Shown here piece after piece: positions 7,083-15,099 of a DNA stretch of 23,201 nt. The translations under genes were made by a program, and so were the position numbers. The notes beneath the pieces were generated by a model. That model did no database searches, was not told the origin of the DNA, and saw only the letters and a list, made by a program, of their open reading frames with translations. Within the stretch, counting starts at the first letter, position 1, and each line of letters starts with the position of its first letter. Source of the stretch: UBA4844 sp050943255 (GTDB lineage Bacteria > Bacillota > Syntrophomonadia > Syntrophomonadales > Syntrophomonadaceae); NCBI GenBank assembly GCA_050943255.1, contig JBMNOV010000030.1, forward strand, positions 1 to 23,201, read 5' to 3'.

Positions 7083-7547
7083 TTATCTACATTCTCCCTG
7101 CCAATGGCTACCATGATAGCCTAAGCCCTTCATTTCTTTGAGCTTAGATTGTTGTTCCGGAGTGAGTATAGACTGGATTTTTTGTCGTCTATCCCGTTCA
7201 GCATTATGAATTTGTACTTTTAATTCTTTAATTTCCTTAATTTTCGCATCCCTAGCAGATTTATCAGATTTATCAATACCTAACTGCTGTAATTCAAATT
7301 TGGTGTCTAATAATTTAATTTTAAGATTTTTGGTAGATTGATAGGTATTGTGATTAACCTCCTTGATCTGCTTAATTTGGGCATTGCTTAAATTAAGTCT
7401 TTCGGACAAAGGAATCCAGTTCTCTGTTTGATTGGAAGTTCCGTTCGGACTGACGCTTTTATTCATAATAGTAGTTGCCATTGCCACCTGGCCGAATACT
7501 AATATCGAAGCCAGGAAAAATACTAAGAACATCAGCTTTTTTTTCAA
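7083..7547 (-). CDS. Spy/CpxP-like periplasmic (extracytoplasmic) protein
   Basis: A 154-aa secreted helical protein. The signal peptide is KKKLMFLVFFLASILVFG with likely cleavage after VAMA. The mature part carries WIPLSERLNLSNAQIKQIKE, a long charged coiled-coil-like helix, and the LTPEQQSKLKEM motif near the C-terminus, which is the LTxxQ motif of the Spy/CpxP/RcnB/ZraP group (metal-binding or chaperone-like envelope stress proteins). The reading frame is open 27 codons further upstream, but AGGAGGT followed by seven bases and TTG at 7547, directly before the KKK of the signal peptide, fixes the start. The C-terminus has a short YHGSHWQGECR tail that may bind metal (inference). It lies downstream of the Ca2+-type ATPase on the same strand with a 154-base gap. 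Confidence 0.8.
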   Translation of the reverse strand: MKKKLMFLVFFLASILVFGQVAMATTIMNKSVSPNGTSNQTENWIPLSERLNLSNAQIKQIKEVNHNTYQSTKNLKIKLLDTKFELQQLGIDKSDKSARDAKIKEIKELKVQIHNAERDRRQKIQSILTPEQQSKLKEMKGLGYHGSHWQGECR

Positions 7548-7701
7548 CCAACCACCTCCTGGGGTATATTGGCAGGATTTTGGCTGAACCTGTCTCATTT
7601 TACTATGCCCATTACTTTTTAATATCATACAAAATTATAATATTTATTATTAGATCTAATTAATGTCTAAACCCCTTATATTAGAGCTGTTATAATACTT
7701 A

Positions 7702-10320
7702 TTAGTTTTCCGGCTTCACAAGTCCTAATGACTTGGTTAGTTCTAAAATAACAATCGGAATCAATGCTAATCCCAGGGCTAACAGATACATTGGGGCAGG
7801 TAATTGTATTAAGTTAAAGGCTGATGTTATCGCAGGAATAAAGACAACTACAATAATTAATATCAGGGATAGAAATGCAGCACCATTCAGGTATTTATTA
7901 GTGAAAAAACCGATTATAAATAATGAATAGTTTGAGCGCATATTAAAGGAATGGAATACCTGAGAAAGTGCCAGTACCAGAAAAGCCATGGTGCGTCCAG
8001 CAGTGATATTACCCGTACTCTTCCAACCGATTACAAAACCGGTGAGGGTTAAGACTGCAAACATAACACCCTGCAGGGCAATACGAGTACCCATACCGTA
8101 AGCAAAGATACTTTCCTCTTTGGGCTTAGGTTTGCGGTTCATAACATCACTACCTACAGCCTCCATGCCTAATGCGATAGCGGGTAGGCTGTCAGTAACA
8201 AGGTTTATCCATAATAGATGTATTGCTATTAAAGGAGACTGCTTCCAAATTAGCATGGATAAAAAGACGGTAAGTACTTCACCAATATTGGTTCCCAGAA
8301 GAAATCCCACAGTTTTTTTAATATTGTCATAAATTCCACGTCCTTGTCTAACTGCATCTACAATGGTGGCAAAGTTATCATCAGTCAGAACCATATCTGA
8401 TGCACCTTTAGCTACGTCTGTGCCAGTGATACCCATTGCACAGCCGATATCAGCCGCTTTTAGGGCAGGAGCATCGTTTACGCCATCGCCGGTCATAGCC
8501 ACAACCTCACCCTGCTGTTGCCAGGCGCGTACAATACGTATTTTATCTTCCGGTGAAACCCGGGCATAGACTGAAATATTACGTACCCGCTCTTTAAGTT
8601 CATCTTCTGGCATCATTGCGAGTTCGCTTCCGGTAATGGCATCATCACCGTCGAGTAAGATTCCTAAATCTTTAGCAATGGCAGAAGCTGTTACAATATG
8701 GTCACCGGTAATCATAACCGGCTTAATACCAGCCTGACGGCAAACCCTAACCGCATCTCGTGCTTCAGGGCGGGGAGGATCAATCATACCAACTAAGCCC
8801 ATGAATACAAGACCATTTTCAAGTTCTTCAGTTGTAGGTGTTGAGGGTATTGTATCAATTTCTTTATAAGCTACTGCCAATATGCGTAAGGCTTCACGGC
8901 TAAGTTTTTCGGTGTATTCTCTGCCTTTTTCCAGATCGCCGGCAATACATTTATCTGCTAAAACATCAAAAGCACCTTTAACAATTACAATGTTTTTACC
9001 ATCAATCTTATTAACTGTTGTCATCAATTTACGGTCAGAGTCAAATGGTAATTCAGCTAATCTTGGATATAAACGGTTTAATTCGTCTTGGGGCATTCCA
9101 TTTTTATATGCTGCCAATACGATAGATGTCTCGGTAGGATCGCCAATATGGTGTTCCTTGCCATCTTCAAACTCTACTGTGCCATCACAGCATAGTGCTG
9201 CATATTGCAGCAGTTTTTTTATAAGAGATGAATTGTTCTCAGTAACTTCCTCCAAAATGGAAGAATCGGCAGCAAATGCTTTGACTAGTGTCATTTTATT
9301 CTGGGTCAATGTACCTGTTTTATCTGAGCATATAACTGATGCACTACCTAATGTTTCAACTGCAGGCAGCCTCCTGATGATAGCGTTCTTCCTAACCATC
9401 CGTTGCACCCCAATAGCAAGAACAATAGTTACTATTGCCGGCAGTCCTTCAGGTATGGCTGAAACTGCTAATGCTACTGCAATCATAAATATTTCCATAA
9501 TATTCATGCCAGCAGCTAAACCAATGATAAAAATAATAAAACAGGCGCCTAGTGCCAAAAACCCCAGGTTTTTACCGAGATTTGCTAATTTATGCTGAAG
9601 CGGTGTCTGGGTGTCGGATTCAGTATCAAGCAAATTAGCGATTTTGCCCATTTCTGTATTCATGCCAGTTGCGGTAATAACCGCTTTGGCATGACCGTAG
9701 GTAATGCTACACCCTGAATAAACCATATTAAGCCGATCGCCTAATGGGGCGTTTGCGGCTATCTGGATATTAGCATCTTTTTCACTAGGGACAGATTCTC
9801 CTGTTAGGGGAGACTCATCGGATTTCAAACTAGACGATTGAATTATCCTGGCATCAGCTGGAACATAGTCTCCAGCTTCCAATCTAATAATGTCACCAGG
9901 TACTAACTGAGATGCTTCAATAATCATCTCTTTTCCGTCACGCATTACGCGAGCATGGGGTGCTGATAAGTTTTGGAGAGCTTCTAATGCCTTTTCGGCT
10001 TTGCTCTCCTGCACTACCCCCATAATAGCATTTATAACAACTATCAGAATAATCAGGGCCGGTTCAAAGAATCCTCTTGCATCTTTTTCGTAGCAGGCAA
10101 CTACAAACGAGATTATCGCTGCAAGTATTAAGATTAAAATCATGACATCCTTGAACTGCTCCAGGAAACGTTGTAAATTAGTTTTTTTCTTTTTACCCTG
10201 AAGTTTATTTTCACCATGTTCCAAGAGTCGTTCTGAAGCTTTGCTAGAGCTTAAACCTTTATCAGGGTTTACTTGCAAATAAGTTAGTACCTCAGTATAG
10301 CTTAAATTATGTGGTATCAA
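7702..10320 (-). CDS. P2A-type (Ca2+-transporting, PacL/SERCA-like) P-type ATPase
   Basis: An ATP-driven cation pump of about 872 aa exporting Ca2+ (or possibly Mn2+). Order of domains: N-terminal cation ATPase domain (LSYTEVLTYLQVNPDKGLSS), actuator with TGESVPSEK, M4 PEGLPAIVTIV, phosphorylation site CSDKTGTLTQNK (Asp333), ATP-binding region with KGAFDVLADKC, hinge MTGDGVNDAPALKAADIG, and six C-terminal helices. Cation ligands known from SERCA are conserved in M4 (Glu of PEGL), M5 (N and E of GTNIGEV) and M6 (N, T and D of NLVTDSLP). The M8 glutamate of SERCA is not evident (FHSFNMRS), so one of the two sites may be incomplete. Start: GGAGGAG, eight bases, TTG at 10320; the GTG at 10329 directly abuts the ribosome site and is less likely. 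Confidence 0.95.
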   Translation of the reverse strand: MIPHNLSYTEVLTYLQVNPDKGLSSSKASERLLEHGENKLQGKKKKTNLQRFLEQFKDVMILILILAAIISFVVACYEKDARGFFEPALIILIVVINAIMGVVQESKAEKALEALQNLSAPHARVMRDGKEMIIEASQLVPGDIIRLEAGDYVPADARIIQSSSLKSDESPLTGESVPSEKDANIQIAANAPLGDRLNMVYSGCSITYGHAKAVITATGMNTEMGKIANLLDTESDTQTPLQHKLANLGKNLGFLALGACFIIFIIGLAAGMNIMEIFMIAVALAVSAIPEGLPAIVTIVLAIGVQRMVRKNAIIRRLPAVETLGSASVICSDKTGTLTQNKMTLVKAFAADSSILEEVTENNSSLIKKLLQYAALCCDGTVEFEDGKEHHIGDPTETSIVLAAYKNGMPQDELNRLYPRLAELPFDSDRKLMTTVNKIDGKNIVIVKGAFDVLADKCIAGDLEKGREYTEKLSREALRILAVAYKEIDTIPSTPTTEELENGLVFMGLVGMIDPPRPEARDAVRVCRQAGIKPVMITGDHIVTASAIAKDLGILLDGDDAITGSELAMMPEDELKERVRNISVYARVSPEDKIRIVRAWQQQGEVVAMTGDGVNDAPALKAADIGCAMGITGTDVAKGASDMVLTDDNFATIVDAVRQGRGIYDNIKKTVGFLLGTNIGEVLTVFLSMLIWKQSPLIAIHLLWINLVTDSLPAIALGMEAVGSDVMNRKPKPKEESIFAYGMGTRIALQGVMFAVLTLTGFVIGWKSTGNITAGRTMAFLVLALSQVFHSFNMRSNYSLFIIGFFTNKYLNGAAFLSLILIIVVVFIPAITSAFNLIQLPAPMYLLALGLALIPIVILELTKSLGLVKPEN

Positions 10321-10397
10321 TAAGTACACTCCTCCATTCCTAACTTATTATTAGTTAATTTATTAGAATTTAGACTTATTTTGTTACAAAAACCAGC

Positions 10398-10463
10398 AAA
10401 ACCAGGGGGACGGTTCTTGTGGTTGCATAATTATGCAACCACAAGAACCGTCCCCCTGGTTTT
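10398..10463. repeat. Perfect 66-bp palindrome (REP-like), possible operon terminator
   Basis: Arms of 33 bases are exactly complementary with no loop, centred between 10430 and 10431; each arm contains CCAGGGGGACGGTTCTTGTG. It sits between the 3' end of the acyl-CoA dehydrogenase operon (10481) and the ATPase start. Read on the minus strand it ends CCCTGGTTTTGCTGGTTTTT, so it may terminate the operon. The GGGGACGGTTC core and the kin elements near 3920, 4064 and 22558 point to a dispersed repeat family rather than a dedicated terminator. Confidence 0.85.
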
Positions 10464-10480
10464 CTTCCTGGTCCTATTGT

Positions 10481-11644
10481 CTAGTCAATAACACCATTAT
10501 TCTCTATTAATTTTCTTGAAGCAGTTAGTCTTTGAACAGTACGAGGTCCTTCTTCAAACCACAAAGCCCTGGCATCGCGGTACATTCTTTCAATCGGACC
10601 ATAGGGATTATCCTCAAAATATCCAATACCGCCAAAGATCTCTAAGCAGGAGTCGGATACAAAACGAACTGTATCAATACCATGCAGTTTACACATAGCT
10701 GATTTCATCTCTATATCTTCGCCACGGTCAAACTGTCTGGCACAATCCCACAACATCATACGCAGGGCATAAACTTGAGTGCCCATATCAGCAATAGTTT
10801 GCTGAATAGCCTGACGGTCAACTAAAGGTTTACCAAAGGTTACTCTATCCTTAGCCCGGGCAATAGCTAGTTCTAAGAACCTTTGGGACATACCTAAACA
10901 GGTTACAGCTATCATTGCTCTGGAATGAGCTAGAGCATCCATGAAGATGTCTAAGCCGTCACCTTCTTTACCCATAATATTATGGGCGGGAACTTCACAG
11001 TTTTCTAATCTTATATAGGCATGACCAGCACCGCGGCATCCCATCATATGCGGCATAGGTTCTATAATGTAGCCAGGGGTATCAGTTTCAACGAAAAATG
11101 CGGTTAGACCACCTTTTTTTCTCTTGGTTTCATCAGTTACGGCAATTATATACGAAGCATTAGCTATATCAGTGTGGGAAATTAAGGTCTTGCGGCCATT
11201 GAGTATATATTTATCTCCTTTTTTTACAGCGGTAGTACGTATATCAGCACCTGAACCACAATCGGGTTCGGTTAGTACAAAGTTGATATAGTAATCGCAG
11301 TTAGCTAGTAATGGCAGATACTTAGCTTTGAGATCCTCTGGCCCATGGTCATAAAGAATACGCCAATTCAAACCATTAGCATGGTGAATATTCATTCTCA
11401 TACCTCCGGGTCCACGGCAAAACTCTTCCATAACCATAAAGAATTGTTCAGTATTTAGTCCCAAACCACCATATTCCTCAGGGATAGCAAGCCTGAATAA
11501 ATCATTTTTTCTACAGATATCGTAGTATTTTGGGGGGAATACATGAGTATACTCTATCTCGGGTTGTAGTTCTTCCAGTTCAGTCTCGACACAATGACGA
11601 ACTCTCATCCTTAAGTCATACAATTCCTGATCAGATAACAGCAT
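10481..11644 (-). CDS. Acyl-CoA dehydrogenase (CaiA-like role), last gene of the fix operon
   Basis: An FAD-dependent acyl-CoA dehydrogenase/enoyl-CoA reductase of 387 aa, full family length. N-terminal helical domain with IPEEYGGLGLN (about 55-65), middle beta domain with LTEPDCGSGADIRTT and the NGRKTLIS segment, and C-terminal helical domain with RVTFGKPLVDRQAIQ and EIFGGIGYFEDNP. The catalytic glutamate position is kept: Glu365 in FEEGPRTVQRL, aligned with the EGT motif of the family (here EGP). Ribosome site AAGGAGG before the ATG. It starts 77 bases after fixX and is last in the operon, so it shares the Etf encoded upstream as electron partner. Substrate unknown; a short or polar enoyl-CoA as in the carnitine/crotonobetaine system is possible. 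Confidence 0.93.
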   Translation of the reverse strand: MLLSDQELYDLRMRVRHCVETELEELQPEIEYTHVFPPKYYDICRKNDLFRLAIPEEYGGLGLNTEQFFMVMEEFCRGPGGMRMNIHHANGLNWRILYDHGPEDLKAKYLPLLANCDYYINFVLTEPDCGSGADIRTTAVKKGDKYILNGRKTLISHTDIANASYIIAVTDETKRKKGGLTAFFVETDTPGYIIEPMPHMMGCRGAGHAYIRLENCEVPAHNIMGKEGDGLDIFMDALAHSRAMIAVTCLGMSQRFLELAIARAKDRVTFGKPLVDRQAIQQTIADMGTQVYALRMMLWDCARQFDRGEDIEMKSAMCKLHGIDTVRFVSDSCLEIFGGIGYFEDNPYGPIERMYRDARALWFEEGPRTVQRLTASRKLIENNGVID

Positions 11645-11721
11645 TTTATATCCTCCTTATCCATTTAAGGTATTAATGTTCCCATCTTTACAACTTGTCC
11701 ATTACTATCTGGAAGTGAAGC

Positions 11722-12012
11722 TTAGCCATAGCGAAACGCCACTCCGAAGGTGCCTCGTGGAAACTGCCATTTGGTAATTCCTTTATTCTTACACATTACC
11801 CGGCAAGTACCACATTCGAGGCAACCAGCATAGTCAAAATTAATTTCGCCTCCTTTCATGGTATAAAGTACTGCTGGACAGACAACTAGGCAAGGTTTTT
11901 CAATGCACTTTGCGCAGATAGTTTTGTCAATTACAATATGGGGCTCTTCCTCATCAATCATGAATTTGTTCAGACCCAATAGTTCTTCAGGACTTTGCCT
12001 TTGTATCGTCAT
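11722..12012 (-). CDS. fixX: FixX ferredoxin-like protein
   Basis: A 96-aa iron-sulfur partner of FixC; together they correspond to one-polypeptide ETF:quinone oxidoreductase. GLNKFMIDEEEPHIVID at the start and WQFPRGTFGVAFRYG at the end are FixX hallmarks. There are eight cysteines: C33, C36, C41, C45 (followed by Pro) and C64, C67, C70, C74, enough for two [4Fe-4S] clusters, more than enterobacterial FixX has. Its ATG overlaps the fixC stop in an ATGA arrangement, which indicates tight translational coupling and equal amounts of the two proteins. Confidence 0.95.
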   Translation of the reverse strand: MTIQRQSPEELLGLNKFMIDEEEPHIVIDKTICAKCIEKPCLVVCPAVLYTMKGGEINFDYAGCLECGTCRVMCKNKGITKWQFPRGTFGVAFRYG

Positions 12013-13295
12013 ATTGATCTAAACCCCTTCCAAGTATCGCTAATCAATTGACCCAGAGACACATCTTTAGTTACAACATTATACATTGCTTTAGTTATTT
12101 TAGGTGGTACCTTGCCATCAACCTTAAACATTAATTTCATCGAATCAATGGCAGCTTTAGGATATTCTTTATACATCCGCGGGATATCAAGAATATGATG
12201 CCACCGGGCAAAAACCTTCATGGTAGGTAACAACAGTAAATCTTCTAGCTCTTGCATGTATAATGAGCCTGCCTGTTCAGGGCGGCTAGCCTTAATTACA
12301 GCATTGGCAGCTGCTAAACCGCTTACAATAGCCAGATCGATTCCCCGAATAATAGTACCGGTGTTAATGCCAAAACCAGCCGCATCGCCAACTATTAATA
12401 AACCATCTCGGCTAAGCTTGGAAGGCATGGCTTCCAGTCCAATTTCTGGTACTAAATGGGCGCCATATTCAACCGTTGTCCCACCTTCAATCAGCGGGTA
12501 AATGGCAGGATGTAGTTTCAGGTCCTGCAACAATTCCTGGGCCTTTCGACCGTGTTGAGCAACTTGTTGGGGATTTAAAACCATGCCTAAAGAGATACTG
12601 CTTTGATTAGTATAAAGGAACATACCGCCGGGAATGCCCTCGGTGCCGCCAAGTCCTAGGCGCGCAGCGCCCTCGTTATTTTTAAGGTTAAATCTGGCCT
12701 CAATAATTTCTTGAGGGAGTTCAATTATCTCTTTAAGTCCAACGTTTACTGTATGGGGATTAATATCCTGATTGCGCAGACCTGCTTGCTGAGCAATTAG
12801 TGAATTGACACCGTCAGCAGCGATAACGATATCACTGTATAGTTCGTCTTCACCTGCCTTAATGCCAACAATTTTCCCGTTTTCCTCTAATAATTCATCT
12901 ACTAGAATACCTGTGGCGAGCATAGCACCTTGTGCTTCAGCTTCGCCTGCAAACCATTCATCAAACGGAGCCCGTAAAACGGTATAGGATTGAGGAATAT
13001 TTTCTCCAAAATCATAATCGGTGTAATCAATAGTAATAGCATTATTAGTACCAAGTATCATTATCTGTTCGCGAACTACCTTGCGCTCCAATGGTGCCCG
13101 TTCATAAAGACCTGGTTCTACCATTTCCAGAGCATAGGTATATAGCCGACCGCCAGTGACATTCTTACTTCCAGCAGAAACTCCGCGTTCTACCAAAAGA
13201 ACGCTTTTACCCTCGCGGGCAAGTACATAGGCACAAGCTGAACCAGCTGGCCCGGCTCCGACTACTATCGCATCAAATTTTTCGTCGGCAGACAT
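12009..13295 (-). CDS. fixC: FixC, FAD-dependent ETF:quinone oxidoreductase subunit
   Basis: A 428-aa flavoprotein that accepts electrons from (or gives them to) the Etf and exchanges them with the quinone pool at the membrane. An N-terminal Rossmann motif GAGPAGS (G13-G18) with SVLLVER binds FAD; AADGVNS is mid-sequence and GLLIVGDAAGFGINTG is the second FAD site. The C-terminal region has the ETF-QO-like ARWHHILDIPRMYKEYP segment. An ATG 15 bases upstream lacks a ribosome site, whereas GGGGGAGGAATAT stands directly before the ATG at 13295, so I chose that one. It overlaps fixX and follows fixB by 39 bases. Confidence 0.95.
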   Translation of the reverse strand: MSADEKFDAIVVGAGPAGSACAYVLAREGKSVLLVERGVSAGSKNVTGGRLYTYALEMVEPGLYERAPLERKVVREQIMILGTNNAITIDYTDYDFGENIPQSYTVLRAPFDEWFAGEAEAQGAMLATGILVDELLEENGKIVGIKAGEDELYSDIVIAADGVNSLIAQQAGLRNQDINPHTVNVGLKEIIELPQEIIEARFNLKNNEGAARLGLGGTEGIPGGMFLYTNQSSISLGMVLNPQQVAQHGRKAQELLQDLKLHPAIYPLIEGGTTVEYGAHLVPEIGLEAMPSKLSRDGLLIVGDAAGFGINTGTIIRGIDLAIVSGLAAANAVIKASRPEQAGSLYMQELEDLLLLPTMKVFARWHHILDIPRMYKEYPKAAIDSMKLMFKVDGKVPPKITKAMYNVVTKDVSLGQLISDTWKGFRSI

Positions 13296-13334
13296 ATATT
13301 CCTCCCCCATTTCTTAAAAAATAAGCTAAACTGA

Positions 13335-14264
13335 TTATTTTTTCAGGGCGGCTGTTAGCAGCGGCATAACCTCATAAATATCACCAACAATCCCGTAGTC
13401 AGCTACGGTAAAGATTGGTGCTTTTTCATTACTATCTACAGCCACAATAATTTTTGAATCACGGACGCCGGCTACATGTTGTACCTGGCCAGAAACGCCA
13501 ATACTAAGGTATAATTCAGGTTTAATCTTTTGTCCAGAAATACCAATATACCGTTCCACCGGCAGCCAGTGATAATCTTCAGCGATACCCCTGGTGCAAC
13601 CAATTTCAGCACCTAAGGCTTGGGCAAGGTCTTCAACCATTTTCAAATCATCTTGTTTGTTCAAACCACGGCCAACACAGACCACCCGTTGAGCAGCTTC
13701 AATTTCTACACCTTCCCGGACAATTGAATTAACTTCTCCGATAGTAATCCGATCGTCCATGTCAGTCACTTCTATAGTGCAGATTTCGCTTTCACTATCT
13801 AAAATTGAAGCTTCGTCAAAAGTTTTGGGAGCGATTGTTGCCCAAGCTGGTAAGGAAACTGCTTCAGTGGCTACTGCCAGCCCGCCATAAAGTAAGCGGG
13901 TAGTTTGCAGGCAACCATCAACAAAACCTATTGTTTGGGCTTCAGTTACTAATCCTGCTTTCAGCTGAGCTGCTACCTTGGCCGCAATATCTTTACCGCG
14001 CAGATTGCCTCCGATAAGCCCAACACTTATTTGTTCGTTACTGGCTAAACTAGCTATGGCCTCAGCATAACTTTCCGGCCAGGTATTAGCACCCTTTAAG
14101 ACAAAGATTTTATCAGCCCCCAGGTTGGTAATGGAGGCTAAATGTTCATCACCAATTACTGCTATATATAGCGGTTGATTCATAGTTTTTTTCAATTCAA
14201 GGCCGGCAGTAAAAAGCTGTCGGGTAAGTATAGCGTCTTCCGAAAATATTAAAATCCCTGACAT
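13335..14264 (-). CDS. fixB: FixB, electron transfer flavoprotein alpha subunit
   Basis: The alpha subunit of the Etf heterodimer, 309 aa. The N-terminal domain (GILIFSEDA...) is followed by LRGKDIAAKVAAQLKAG and the TTRLLYGGLAVATEAV strand. The C-terminal FAD domain has CVGRGLNKQDDL, ERYIGISGQKIKPELY, IGVSGQVQHVAGVRDS and APIFTVADYGIVGD, the complete Etf-alpha FAD-binding pattern. The sequence closely resembles E. coli FixB of the anaerobic carnitine system as I recall it. The frame is open 28 codons upstream into fixA, but AAAGGAG before the ATG at 14264 fixes the start, 16 bases after fixA. Confidence 0.95.
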   Translation of the reverse strand: MSGILIFSEDAILTRQLFTAGLELKKTMNQPLYIAVIGDEHLASITNLGADKIFVLKGANTWPESYAEAIASLASNEQISVGLIGGNLRGKDIAAKVAAQLKAGLVTEAQTIGFVDGCLQTTRLLYGGLAVATEAVSLPAWATIAPKTFDEASILDSESEICTIEVTDMDDRITIGEVNSIVREGVEIEAAQRVVCVGRGLNKQDDLKMVEDLAQALGAEIGCTRGIAEDYHWLPVERYIGISGQKIKPELYLSIGVSGQVQHVAGVRDSKIIVAVDSNEKAPIFTVADYGIVGDIYEVMPLLTAALKK

Positions 14265-14280
14265 TTTAAAAACTCCTTTC

Positions 14281-15060
14281 CTAAGCCAAGCCTTCTTTGG
14301 ACAGATGGGCGACAAGTTGAGCAACATTATTAGCTTGGTCAGCTTCATTGAAAATAATGTTCTTTCTGTTCATAAAGAAACCCTTGGTAGATAGGCGTAC
14401 AGTTTTAGGTACTAACTCTTCCTCAGCAAGTTCTAAGTCGGCTATTTTTAATTCCTGTGAGGGCTTTTTGGCGGCAGCCAGGACCTGCTTAAGGCTAGGT
14501 ATACGAGCTTCATAGATTTCAGGGAACACACTGATAACAGCAGGACCTTTTACGGTGACTATTTCAATGCAATTCTCCAATTTTCTGGTTGCTATTACCT
14601 GGCTGTTCTCCAATTTGACTTGGTTAACAAAGGTAACGGCAGGGATACCTAATAAAACTGCCAAGCGGGAAGCAATCTGCCGATTATAGATATCAGCACT
14701 TCCTTCGGCACAAACAATCAAATCATAGGGACCAGTTTTACGAATAGCAGCGGCTAAAACGTTGGCAGTGACATAAGCATCAGCATTACCTGCAACAGCA
14801 TCTGCAATGTAATAAACTTTTTCCGGACCTCGTGATAAAACATCCTTAAATGACTGTTTTACTGCAGTTGTTCCAAAAGTTAAGGCATCGACATTACCGC
14901 CTTCTTGTTCGGCGATCTGTACGGCTGTTTCGATAGCATTTTTATCGTAATCACTTATCTTATATTTAGCCCTGCTTGTATCCAAGGATAGATTCTCAGG
15001 AGCTATTTTTATATCTTGCTCATCTAGAACCCATTTATAACAAACTAGTATTCTTGGCAT
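14281..15060 (-). CDS. fixA: FixA, electron transfer flavoprotein beta subunit
   Basis: The beta subunit of the Etf heterodimer, 259 aa. ILVCYKWVLDEQDIKI at the N-terminus, then KISDYDKNAIETAVQIAEQ, KDVLSRGPEKVYYI, a DLIVCAEGSAD nucleotide-binding segment and PSLKQVLAAAKKP near the end. These are FixA-group features (E. coli FixA: CYKCVPDEQDI, ISQYDLNAIEAA, PSMKAILGAAKKP). Fix-type Etf is known in some bacteria to bifurcate electrons from NADH to quinone and ferredoxin/flavodoxin; whether this one does cannot be told from inspection. ATG with AAAGGAAGG upstream. Second cistron group of the operon, 39 bases after the dehydrogenase gene. Confidence 0.95.
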   Translation of the reverse strand: MPRILVCYKWVLDEQDIKIAPENLSLDTSRAKYKISDYDKNAIETAVQIAEQEGGNVDALTFGTTAVKQSFKDVLSRGPEKVYYIADAVAGNADAYVTANVLAAAIRKTGPYDLIVCAEGSADIYNRQIASRLAVLLGIPAVTFVNQVKLENSQVIATRKLENCIEIVTVKGPAVISVFPEIYEARIPSLKQVLAAAKKPSQELKIADLELAEEELVPKTVRLSTKGFFMNRKNIIFNEADQANNVAQLVAHLSKEGLA

Positions 15061-15099
15061 AGAATAACCTTCCTTTCTTCAAATGAAGCAATATTATAA

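Noticed and set aside
8882..9598. 238-aa open frame on the plus strand inside the ATPase gene
   Set aside because: It is antisense to the highly conserved catalytic region of the P-type ATPase, has no ribosome site and its sequence is Ser/Ile-rich shadow translation.
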